From an uncultured Clostridia bacterium (lineage in GTDB: Bacteria; Bacillota; Clostridia; TANB77; CAG-508), in assembly GCA_947632745.1 (NCBI GenBank), contig CANRQH010000025.1, positions 1 through 14,917 of the forward strand: 14,917 bases of DNA. Direction: 5' to 3'. Positions 6,433-11,977 of this stretch are shown here, piece after piece. The notes beneath the pieces are model-generated. The model was not told where the DNA came from. It searched no databases and saw only the letters and a list, made by a program, of their open reading frames with translations. The stretch's first letter is position 1. Every line of letters starts with the position of its first letter. Position numbers and translations under genes: made by a program.

Positions 6433-6855
6433 TTGGAAGAAAAAGAACAAACAATTTATGATACACCAAACGGGATAATTTTTAGTATTGATATTTTCAA
6501 AGGTAAAAAAGCATTAGTTGGAGATTATTTTTCTTTTTCTTATGCTAATACAAAAATGGTTTTACAAAGTTTAGGTATGAAAGTAGTAATTGAAGAAACA
6601 ATGAGCGGAGTAAAAGACAGAATTTTAAAAGGCGAACAATTTGATGTTATTTTTACAAATAATATTTATCGTGATGGAACAGGTTCACAACTTTTAAAAG
6701 AATTAAAAGAAATAGAGAATTTTAATACTCCAGTAATAATTCATACTATTTCAGAAGAGCCGATACAATATTTTTTAAATTTAGGATTTGACGGTTGCTT
6801 GAAAAAATCAATAAAACAAGAAGAAACTATACAAGCATTAAAAAATTTATTGTGA
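6433..6855 (+). CDS. Stand-alone receiver-like (REC) protein lacking the phosphoacceptor Asp
   Basis: A 140-aa protein starting at TTG, with AAAGGAG (6418-6424) 8 nt upstream and no nearby ATG in frame with a better site. From residue about 26 it follows the CheY fold: ALVGDYFSF in place of the usual acidic pair, FDVIFTNNIYRDGTG (70-84), PVIIHTIS with T105, and GFDGCLKKSI with K125. The residue at the phosphorylation position is N76, not Asp, and the first-strand acidic pocket is reduced. No output domain follows. It therefore probably works without phosphorylation, as a binding partner or decoy. No histidine kinase is nearby. It is a single-gene unit under control of the divergent RHH gene. 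Confidence 0.7.
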   Translation: MEEKEQTIYDTPNGIIFSIDIFKGKKALVGDYFSFSYANTKMVLQSLGMKVVIEETMSGVKDRILKGEQFDVIFTNNIYRDGTGSQLLKELKEIENFNTPVIIHTISEEPIQYFLNLGFDGCLKKSIKQEETIQALKNLL

Positions 6856-6905
6856 ACAAAATATCAAAAAGTAAAGCTTAATATTTGAATACAAAATAAA
6901 AAAAG

Positions 6906-7145
6906 CTAATAATCTTTTTTTATCAACTCGTCAATAGTAACTTCAAGTGCAATAGATATTTTGTAAAGTGTTTCAAAAGAAAAACCACTTTTTGACTTTT
7001 TACTTTCCAATCTTCTCATATATTCATCAGTAATACCTATTGCATTTGCAAGTTCGGAAGCAGTTATTCCTTTTTGCTTTCTATATTTTTTTACATTATT
7101 CCTAATATTATTATAAATACTTTTGCTAAAATAAACTCTTTTCAT
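6906..7145 (-). CDS. XRE-family (Cro/CI-type) small repressor
   Basis: A 79-aa helix-turn-helix protein covering a single HTH_3 domain. Residues about 13-26 form helix 1, ITASELANAIGITDEYMRRLES (27-48) is the recognition helix-turn-helix, and FETLYKISIALEVTIDELI (57-75) closes the fold, as in SinR-like repressors. It has no oligomerisation or cleavage domain, so it would respond to a partner rather than to RecA. AAAGGAG lies 7 nt before the ATG. It is convergent with the receiver-like gene and divergent from the five-gene cargo operon, whose promoter it could repress. Confidence 0.85.
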   Translation of the reverse strand: MKRVYFSKSIYNNIRNNVKKYRKQKGITASELANAIGITDEYMRRLESKKSKSGFSFETLYKISIALEVTIDELIKKDY

Positions 7146-7228
7146 TGATAAACTCCTTTTATAATGATTTTAAAATAATAATAAAATTATTACCGTAGCT
7201 TATTTGTTTACATTTTTATTAAAAAGTA

Positions 7229-7257
7229 TTGATTTAATAATATTTGTATGATAATAT
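7229..7257 (+). promoter_or_regulatory. Candidate promoter of the cargo operon
   Basis: TTGATT (7229-7234) and TAATAT (7252-7257) are 17 bp apart; an overlapping GATAAT (7250-7255) is an alternative -10 with 15-bp spacing. The remaining 7146-7228 is AT-rich with an AATAAT/ATTATT arm pair near 7170-7190 and no better promoter. Confidence 0.4.
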
Positions 7258-7289
7258 TTTTAAAAAGAAATAATATACTAAAATTCGAC

Positions 7290-7317
7290 AAAATATTACA
7301 AAAGATAAGGAGGTGAT
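7290..7317 (+). repeat. Cargo-operon leader repeat, copy 1
   Basis: This 28-nt leader contains ACAAAAGATAAGGAGGTGAT and matches 25 of 28 positions with 8493-8520. A looser third copy (AAAATATACACAAAAG) precedes the two-TM gene at 8962-8977. AAGGAGGTGATT is nearly a full complement of the 16S 3' end. Confidence 0.7.
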
Positions 7318-7324
7318 TGTATAT

Positions 7325-8086
7325 ATGTTAATAATATGTAGTGAATGTGGCAAAGAATATTCAGACCAAGCAAAGAATTGTCCTCATTGTGGAGCTATAA
7401 CATCTCAAAATAGATATATTTCAAACAATAATAATTATCAAAATAAAATATATGCAAATAATGATATAAACCAAAATACAAGTAGTAGTGGTTGTGGTGC
7501 TGTATTAGCAATTATTCTATTATTAGGATTATTCTTTATAGGATATAAATTATTTTTTGGTGCATTAGGAGAACTAGGAATAGAAAAAGATGATATAAAA
7601 TCATCGATTGAAGATGCATGGAATCATGATAGTAAGAAAAGTGAAACAAAGTCTTCATACGAATATACAAAAACTTATAATATAGGAGATAAAATTATTA
7701 CTGATGAATTTGAAATAACTGTGACAAATGTGGAAGAAAGGGCGAATGTTGGTACTACAGTATTCAATGAATCAGCAGGCGAAGGCAATACTTTTGTATG
7801 TGTTAGAATTAAAATCAAAAATATATCTAGTGAACCAATAGGAACATTTTCACAACCTACTTTTAATTTAATAGATAGTAAAAATGTTACTTATAGCTCA
7901 GACATTTCTGCTTCATCATATTATGCAACAGAAGTAAATACAACAGCTAATGCTTTAAGTGATTTAAATCCAGGTGTAACAGTTACTGATGCTTATGTTT
8001 TTGAATTAGGAAAATCACTTTATTTACAAAATACTTTTAATTTGAAAATTGATGCTGATAAAACAATATTAGTTAAAATAAAATAA
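7325..8086 (+). CDS. Zinc ribbon-TM-DUF4352 membrane protein
   Basis: A 253-aa protein opening the cargo operon. C5-x2-C8 and C19-x2-C22 (CSECG, CPHCG) make an N-terminal zinc ribbon. A polar Asn-rich linker, one membrane helix (about 57-78, AVLAIILLLGLFFIGY) and an extracellular part follow. From about 113 the segment YNIGDKIITDEFEITVTNVEE...FVCVRIKIKNISSEPIG matches the DUF4352 immunoglobulin-like fold found in secreted and telluric-type proteins. I chose the ATG at 7325, 8 nt after a near-perfect ribosome site; the GTG at 7313 falls inside that site. The ribbon inside and beta domain outside suggest a membrane sensor or assembly partner. The function is not known. Confidence 0.8.
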   Translation: MLIICSECGKEYSDQAKNCPHCGAITSQNRYISNNNNYQNKIYANNDINQNTSSSGCGAVLAIILLLGLFFIGYKLFFGALGELGIEKDDIKSSIEDAWNHDSKKSETKSSYEYTKTYNIGDKIITDEFEITVTNVEERANVGTTVFNESAGEGNTFVCVRIKIKNISSEPIGTFSQPTFNLIDSKNVTYSSDISASSYYATEVNTTANALSDLNPGVTVTDAYVFELGKSLYLQNTFNLKIDADKTILVKIK

Positions 8087-8122
8087 TTATAAAATAATAA
8101 AAAAAGATAGGAGAAATTTTAT

Positions 8123-8482
8123 ATGAAAAATCAAAAAGGAATTAGCTTAATTGCGCTTTTACTTGTAATAATAATAGTATTTGTTGCTATATTATTATTT
8201 ACGAATATTTCTAATAAAAATAATATAGTTGGTTCTTGGAACGTAGATACAATTAATTCTTCACAAATTAGTGATAAATCTTATGCTACATATATATTTA
8301 ATGAAGATAGTACTGGATGTGCTAGTGTTTATGGAATTAATGAAGATTTTACTTATAAAGTAAAAAGTAAAAAAATTTATATTACATATATTGAAAGTAC
8401 AGCTACATTTGAAATTGAATATAGTATTAAAGATGACAAATTATATCTTGGAGATGATATTATATGTACAAAAGTCAAATAA
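8123..8482 (+). CDS. Pilin-like N-terminus membrane protein with lipocalin-like (DUF5640-type) domain
   Basis: A 119-aa protein. MKNQKGISLIALLLVII resembles a class III prepilin leader (short basic start, KG, then a hydrophobic helix), but the conserved Glu5 of true pilins is replaced by Ala, so processing by a prepilin peptidase is uncertain. Residues about 35-119 (IVGSWNVD, TYIFNEDSTG, FTYKVKSKKIYITY, EYSIKDDKLYL) follow the lipocalin-like DUF5640 pattern of small cell-surface beta-barrels. AGGAG lies 9 nt before the ATG, and the previous gene stops 36 nt earlier. Its N-terminal coding sequence is nearly identical to that of the next gene. Confidence 0.75.
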   Translation: MKNQKGISLIALLLVIIIVFVAILLFTNISNKNNIVGSWNVDTINSSQISDKSYATYIFNEDSTGCASVYGINEDFTYKVKSKKIYITYIESTATFEIEYSIKDDKLYLGDDIICTKVK

Positions 8483-8492
8483 AATAATATTT

Positions 8493-8520
8493 AAAATATC
8501 ACAAAAGATTAGGAGGTGAA
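8493..8520 (+). repeat. Cargo-operon leader repeat, copy 2
   Basis: It matches 25 of 28 positions of 7290-7317, including the AGGAGGTGA ribosome site, and precedes a gene whose first 30 nt copy those of the gene before it. The repeat is evidence that operon genes arose by duplication including their leaders. Confidence 0.7.
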
Positions 8521-8524
8521 TCAA

Positions 8525-8956
8525 ATGAAAAATCAAAAAGGAATTGGCTTAATAAAATTAATACTTATTGTAGTAGCAATTATTATTATAGGAATAATAT
8601 TTAATGCTGTAAAAAATCAAGTTGTAAAAATCAAATGGGGTTATATGCCTTCTAGTGAATACTATGAATTAAGGTTGGCAGCAACTACTAGTGAAGTTTA
8701 TGGAGCAGGAAGAGGAACATTATCATTAGCAAGTTTCAACACATTGGGTAGAGATATAAAAAATGCAGGTGGCAAATGGTTTAAGGATAGTAGTGTAAAT
8801 TTTAGAGCTTCAGTAGAGGAATTAGATGACGGAGAACTTATTACTTTAACTGATGGAAAACATACTGCAATTTTTGCATTCACAGATGGAGATGATTGCG
8901 TGTATTATACTTATTCAAATGAAGACTATACAGGATATAAAATTACAATAAAATAA
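8525..8956 (+). CDS. Pilin-like N-terminus membrane protein, unknown ectodomain
   Basis: A 143-aa protein whose start, MKNQKGIGLIKLILIVVAII, repeats the pilin-like leader of the gene before it; here Lys stands where pilins have Glu5. One membrane helix (about 9-30) is followed by a soluble domain: GYMPSSEYYELRLAATTSEVYG, a GRGTLSLASFNTLGRDIKNAGGKWFKD stretch and a beta-rich end. I do not recognise the ectodomain. The ATG at 8525 is preferred over the GTG at 8516, which overlaps AGGAGGTGA (8511-8519). Confidence 0.75.
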   Translation: MKNQKGIGLIKLILIVVAIIIIGIIFNAVKNQVVKIKWGYMPSSEYYELRLAATTSEVYGAGRGTLSLASFNTLGRDIKNAGGKWFKDSSVNFRASVEELDDGELITLTDGKHTAIFAFTDGDDCVYYTYSNEDYTGYKITIK

Positions 8957-8993
8957 TTGTGAAAATATACACAAAAGAAGGGAGCAAAAATTT

Positions 8994-9200
8994 ATGGGAA
9001 TTGTATTTTTTATTATATTTATTATATGTGCTATAATAGTTTTTATAAAAAAAGATAAAAGATTTCCTAACCATCCATATATAGGTTGGATAGTATGTGT
9101 AATAGCAATAGGAGTTGGGTTATATTTAATGTATAATGCAATGGGTGGTGCTGTTAGAAATGCTGATTTTAATGCAGGTTATAGAGATGCCCTTAAATAA
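8994..9200 (+). CDS. Small two-TM membrane protein
   Basis: A 68-aa protein with hydrophobic helices at about 3-18 (IVFFIIFIICAIIVFI) and 30-50 (IGWIVCVIAIGVGLYLMYNA), separated by a basic loop KKDKRFPNHP, and a short polar tail ending in GYRDALK. GAAGGGAG lies about 9 nt upstream, preceded by a weaker copy of the operon leader repeat. It starts 37 nt after the previous stop. The family is not recognised; it could anchor or regulate the neighbouring membrane proteins. Confidence 0.75.
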   Translation: MGIVFFIIFIICAIIVFIKKDKRFPNHPYIGWIVCVIAIGVGLYLMYNAMGGAVRNADFNAGYRDALK

Positions 9201-9270
9201 TTAAATTTATAAAAAATTGAAAAAGTATATTAAATCAAATAAATTTTCAAAAAAGAAAAGAGGTAATAAT

Positions 9271-9687
9271 ATGGCTTTAATAATATGTGAAGAATGTAAA
9301 AAAGAAGTTTCAGATAAAGCTTTACAATGTCCACATTGTGGAGCTCCTATTGCATCAAAGAAACATGATGTTATGATTAGATTTCCTATTTGGAAAGGTC
9401 AAATGTTAAATAATATGTGTTATGTATATAATAAAGACACAGGCGAGGAAATTGTCAGAGGAAAGCAAGGAGAAACAGTAGTTTTTGAGTGTACAGAGCC
9501 GATAAATATATATGTTGTTGTAAAAGGTTCTTTTGGAAAACCAGAAGCAAGAGTATATCCAGGTGATAGATATGATGTAGGATATAGAGGATTCGGAAAA
9601 ATATATTTGTCAAAAGTAGACTCAATAACTGGAAATGCAAATTCTGATGGATTAGATATTTCAGTTGGCTTTTTTAAGCAATTCTAA
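9271..9687 (+). CDS. Zinc-ribbon protein with beta-rich C-terminal domain
   Basis: A 138-aa protein closing the operon. C6-x2-C9 and C20-x2-C23 (CEECKKEVSDKALQCPHCG) form a zinc ribbon like that of the first operon gene. The rest (about 33-138) is predicted beta: VMIRFPIWKGQ, CYVYNKDTGEEIVRGKQGETVVFEC, INIYVVVKGSFGKPEARVYPG. No membrane helix is visible, so this member is likely cytoplasmic. I chose the ATG at 9271, with GAGG 6-7 nt before it; the in-frame TTG at 9217 would add a lysine-rich leader but has no ribosome site. A terminator follows 44 nt after the stop. Confidence 0.75.
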   Translation: MALIICEECKKEVSDKALQCPHCGAPIASKKHDVMIRFPIWKGQMLNNMCYVYNKDTGEEIVRGKQGETVVFECTEPINIYVVVKGSFGKPEARVYPGDRYDVGYRGFGKIYLSKVDSITGNANSDGLDISVGFFKQF

Positions 9688-9730
9688 AATATGATAATAT
9701 TTAATAATAATTGTAAATGGTGCTAGTGTA

Positions 9731-9760
9731 AGAAATACCAATTAATGGTGTTTCTCTTTC
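9731..9760 (+). terminator. Terminator of the cargo operon
   Basis: AGAAATACCA (9731-9740) pairs with TGGTGTTTCT (9746-9755) through 10 bp with one G-U pair and a 5-nt loop, followed by a short pyrimidine tract. It is the last transcription signal before the right arm sites. Confidence 0.65.
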
Positions 9761-9769
9761 TAAGTTCAA

Positions 9770-9789
9770 TGTAATGCAATAGTAATGCA
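9770..9789 (+). repeat. Candidate right arm-type integrase sites
   Basis: TGTAATGCA (9770-9778) and AGTAATGCA (9781-9789) are 11 bp apart and in the same orientation as the left pair (295-314); a partial AGTAAT follows at 9795-9800. They lie about 130 bp inside the right core, versus about 80 bp on the left. The rest of 9800-9915 holds no gene that I can see. Confidence 0.6.
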
Positions 9790-9915
9790 ATACAAGTAAT
9801 TTTTAAAATATCTTGTATAAACTTTAAATTTAATGTATTATCATAGAAGCGGTAAATAAACTGAAATTAAATATGTTTAAAATCACTCAAAACTATTGAA
9901 AATACAACAAATTGA

Positions 9916-9927
9916 CCATCTGCACCA
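9916..9927 (+). repeat. Right attachment core (attR)
   Basis: An exact copy of the tRNA-Leu terminal CCATCTGCACCA. The sequence to its right (TTATAAGTATT and on) would directly follow the tRNA in an empty chromosome and leads into the terminator at 9956-9989, which supports this as the true border. Confidence 0.85.
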
Positions 9928-9948
9928 TTATAAGTATTAGAGTGCAAA

Positions 9949-9989
9949 TCTAATCAAAGCGGTCTGATTAGCCGCTTTATTTTTTTTTT
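9949..9989 (+). terminator. Displaced original terminator of tRNA-Leu, with alternative hairpin
   Basis: AAAGCGG (9956-9962) pairs with CCGCTTT (9972-9978) before a run of T (9980-9989): a classic intrinsic terminator. A second pair of arms, CTAATCA (9949-9955) and TGATTAG (9965-9971), interleaves with it, so the two stems would compete or form a pseudoknot. In the uninserted chromosome this would end the tRNA-Leu transcript about 30 nt after the gene. Confidence 0.8.
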
Positions 9990-10004
9990 AAAATATTCAT
10001 AAAA

Positions 10005-10033
10005 TTGTATGTGTTAAATTTAACGCATGTTAT
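10005..10033 (+). promoter_or_regulatory. Candidate promoter with palindromic operator for the ART gene
   Basis: TTGTAT (10005-10010) and TGTTAT (10028-10033) are 17 bp apart. The spacer contains the perfect palindrome GTTAAATTTAAC (10013-10024), well placed for a repressor that blocks polymerase. The start would fall near 10040, about 58 nt before the ART start codon. Confidence 0.4.
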
Positions 10034-10097
10034 TTACAAATCAAAAATTTAATGTTAAAATCAAAATAAATACCAAACAAAAAGGAAAATAAAACAT

Positions 10098-11222
10098 ATG
10101 AGAAATGAAAAAATAGAGATGTCTCCAGAGCAGCAACAGCAAATATCTAGTATGTTACAATCGCAGGGATTATCTGAATCTGAAATAGATGTAATATTAA
10201 ATGGCGAATATGAAGGTTATAATTCAGAATATGATTTAGAGAGTGCTTTGGGAGGATTAAGAAAGCATGTTGATGTTCTTGAAAAGTTATCTGATGGTTA
10301 CACAATGGATGAACTACAAGTACAAGGCATATCACCACAAAAAATAGATGCTTTTAATCAAATGTTATCAGAAAAAAATATAACTGTTGATAATGCAAAG
10401 GCTATATATCAATATTCTATTGGTAGTAATATGATATTAGGAGTAAAAAGAGGCACATCTAAAGAAACTATCCAAGAACAAATAATGAGTGATTTAGAAG
10501 AATCTTTACAAGCAAGAGGAGTACAACAAGAAGATATTGAAAAGATGAAACAATTTGTAAAAGATGCTGAATATGATGAAACTCCATTACATGATAGTTA
10601 CGATATTGCTAATAGATATATGGAACAAATAGGACTAAAACAGAATAGCTATGTTAGTGTAAGAAGTGCAATGCAATCAATGCACAGGTGCACCCATATA
10701 GATGAAACTATAGCTTCATTAGAAGAAGGCTTAGGCAGTACAAATATGCCTAAATCTATGAAGTTATATAGAGCAGTAAAGAGCAGTTTTTTAGAAAAAG
10801 GACTAAAGCCAGGAGAAGATTTAAGTAGTTTAGTTGGAAAATCCATTAGTAATAAAGGACAAACAAGCACTTCGCCTTTATATGATTCTTCATTTGCTTC
10901 ATTAGATGAATATGATTGTGTTTTTGAAATATATACTCCAAAAGGAACTAGAGGTTCATATATTGCTGAATTATCTGCTTATGATAAAACAGAACAAGAA
11001 GTTTTATTAAATCCAAATGATTTATACATAACTGGTGTTCAGGCTGGAGTTGTTGATAAAAACGGAAGGACAAAGAATGTATTAAAAGCATTATGTTTAA
11101 GTAAAGATAGAGAATGTTACAAAGGAATAGATAAGGAACAAGAAACCTCTATGATTAATAATGGACAGCAAGAACAAATGCAGCAGCCACCAATGCAAGA
11201 TTTTGGAGGAATGGAATTATAA
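10098..11222 (+). CDS. ADP-ribosyltransferase (R-S-E type exoenzyme domain)
   Basis: A 374-aa protein that would transfer ADP-ribose from NAD+ to a protein target. The C-terminal half carries the whole R-S-E signature: R225 in MKLYRAV, S257-T258-S259 in GQTSTSPL, and E299-Q-E301 in TEQEVLLNP. ExE rather than QxE usually means arginine modification. The N-terminal half (1-215) is helical and unrecognised, with EGYNSEYDLESALGGL and repeated Asp/Glu-rich helices. The tail (about 345-374) is Gln/Pro/Met rich. No signal peptide or membrane helix is seen, so it either acts inside the cell or leaves by an unseen route. AAAGGA lies 12 nt before the ATG. A 104-aa gene follows 19 nt later and may be its antidote. 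Confidence 0.85.
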   Translation: MRNEKIEMSPEQQQQISSMLQSQGLSESEIDVILNGEYEGYNSEYDLESALGGLRKHVDVLEKLSDGYTMDELQVQGISPQKIDAFNQMLSEKNITVDNAKAIYQYSIGSNMILGVKRGTSKETIQEQIMSDLEESLQARGVQQEDIEKMKQFVKDAEYDETPLHDSYDIANRYMEQIGLKQNSYVSVRSAMQSMHRCTHIDETIASLEEGLGSTNMPKSMKLYRAVKSSFLEKGLKPGEDLSSLVGKSISNKGQTSTSPLYDSSFASLDEYDCVFEIYTPKGTRGSYIAELSAYDKTEQEVLLNPNDLYITGVQAGVVDKNGRTKNVLKALCLSKDRECYKGIDKEQETSMINNGQQEQMQQPPMQDFGGMEL

Positions 11223-11241
11223 AAATGAAAGGAGAAATATG

Positions 11242-11556
11242 ATGTTTAAATTACCTAAATATACAGAACAAGAATTAAAGAAGATAGTTGAAGAAGTAAT
11301 AGGAAATAATGATCCATTTTGGAATATTCCAGTATTTGAAACTGTTAAAAAAATTATTAGTTTTCCTGATGGTACAGAAACTTCTATTGCTAAATTATTA
11401 AACAATTCACAATTTACATCAAAGCAATTATTTGATATTTATAATTGTGTATTAAATGTGTGTAAAAAAATAGATATTGTTTTGGATTCTAGTAAATGGG
11501 AAGGAGCAGTTGCAGGACTACCATATAATATCCCATTTATCATAAAACATAAATAA
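11242..11556 (+). CDS. Unknown 104-aa protein paired with the ART gene
   Basis: No family is recognised. The protein is small and soluble, with N-terminal helices (EQELKKIVEEVI), NDPFWNIPVFETVKKIISF, a helical FTSKQLFDIYNCVLNVCKKI segment and a C-terminal GLPYNIPFIIKHK. The ATG at 11242 lies 7 nt after GGAG (11231-11234); an ATG immediately before it (11239) is the alternative. It follows the ART gene by 19 nt and precedes a strong terminator, so the two form a bicistronic unit. That layout is common for toxin-immunity or enzyme-modulator pairs, but there is no direct evidence of binding. Confidence 0.75.
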   Translation: MFKLPKYTEQELKKIVEEVIGNNDPFWNIPVFETVKKIISFPDGTETSIAKLLNNSQFTSKQLFDIYNCVLNVCKKIDIVLDSSKWEGAVAGLPYNIPFIIKHK

Positions 11557-11570
11557 TATGTGGGAAATAT

Positions 11571-11620
11571 AAAGGGGATTGAACAGATACGGATAGTGTA
11601 AAATATTCAATCTCCTTTTA
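11571..11620 (+). terminator. Terminator of the ART bicistron
   Basis: A 13-bp stem with one G-U pair joins AAAGGGGATTGAA (11571-11583) and TTCAATCTCCTTT (11606-11618) around a 22-nt loop. The stem ends in a short T run. Confidence 0.8.
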
Positions 11621-11624
11621 TAGA

Positions 11625-11892
11625 TTATCTTTCTAAATCCCAATCCCATTCTTTTTCTCTTTTCTCTTTTTTTATTTGTTGTTCTGGGTCAAGAGAAATA
11701 TTGGTGTCGTTCTCAAAAGTTCTAACAAGTTCTTTTGAATCGCCTAAACTGAATTTTTGGCAGATCCATTCTATAAATTTATCAATGGCAAATTTTCATC
11801 TTTAATAGTAAATCCATGTTTCTTAAAATAATCTAACATATCTTCTTCTAAAAATAAAAGATATTTGTTATTGCATATTTAACAATATTCAT
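11625..11892 (-). pseudogene. Frameshifted leftward gene remnant
   Basis: On the minus strand three pieces in different frames read as one protein: MNIVKYAITN at the start (from 11892), LEEDMLDYFKKHGFTIKDEN in the middle, and IDKFIEWICQKFSLGDSKEL running on to EKEWDWDLER and a stop at 11625. At least two frameshifts separate them. The coherent protein-like text across shifts indicates a recently decayed gene of about 90 codons. I do not recognise the family. Sequencing error is an alternative. No other gene occupies 11557-11977. Confidence 0.6.
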
Positions 11893-11900
11893 GTTATAAT
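11871..11900 (+). promoter_or_regulatory. Promoter of the SDR-nuclease operon
   Basis: TTGCAT (11871-11876) and a perfect TATAAT (11895-11900) with an extended TG (11892-11893) are spaced 18 bp. The leader to the SDR start is about 70 nt. The promoter overlaps the 5' end of the leftward pseudogene. Confidence 0.7.
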
Positions 11901-11977
11901 CTCTTACAGAGAAGCTAATAATGTTAATTTGTCACTTACATCTATTATTTTGAATATAAATAGATGAGGTGAAAAAA

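Larger units (their letters stand above)
202..9927. mobile_element. Phage-satellite (PICI-like) integrative element in tRNA-Leu
   Basis: Seen: the segment is bounded by a 12-bp direct repeat identical to the tRNA-Leu 3' end. Inside it lie a tyrosine integrase next to the left border, an excisionase-like gene, a primase-helicase, an iteron origin, a small terminase-like gene and an accessory block ending in a terminator. No capsid, portal, tail, large terminase, lysin, relaxase or mating-pair gene is present. Known: PICIs of Gram-positive bacteria combine int, divergent regulators, a pri/rep gene, an iteron-flanked origin and terS in 10-15 kb, and they depend on a helper phage for packaging. 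Inferred: this is a satellite of that kind. The terS assignment is the weakest link; without it the element would still be a replicating integrative island. Confidence 0.75.

Noticed and set aside
6112..6855. Toxin-antitoxin pair formed by the RHH and receiver-like genes
   Set aside because: The genes are divergent rather than co-transcribed and the second protein resembles a receiver domain, not a known toxin.
7313..7324. GTG start for the first cargo gene, and equivalent GTG starts at 8516, 11969 and 13676
   Set aside because: In each case the GTG lies within the ribosome site itself (AGGTG or GGAGAGTG); a start a few codons downstream has proper spacing.
8123..8956. A type IV pilus or competence pseudopilus locus
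   Set aside because: Only the N-terminal leaders resemble pilins, Glu5 is missing in both, and there is no ATPase, prepilin peptidase or platform protein in the window.
202..9927. Complete prophage or ICE
   Set aside because: No capsid, portal, tail, large terminase, lysis, relaxase, coupling protein or type IV secretion gene is visible within the borders.
11161..11241. Extended start of the 104-aa gene overlapping the ART gene's 3' end
   Set aside because: The extension repeats the ART coding region in another frame and has no ribosome site, whereas the ATG at 11242 follows GGAG by 7 nt.
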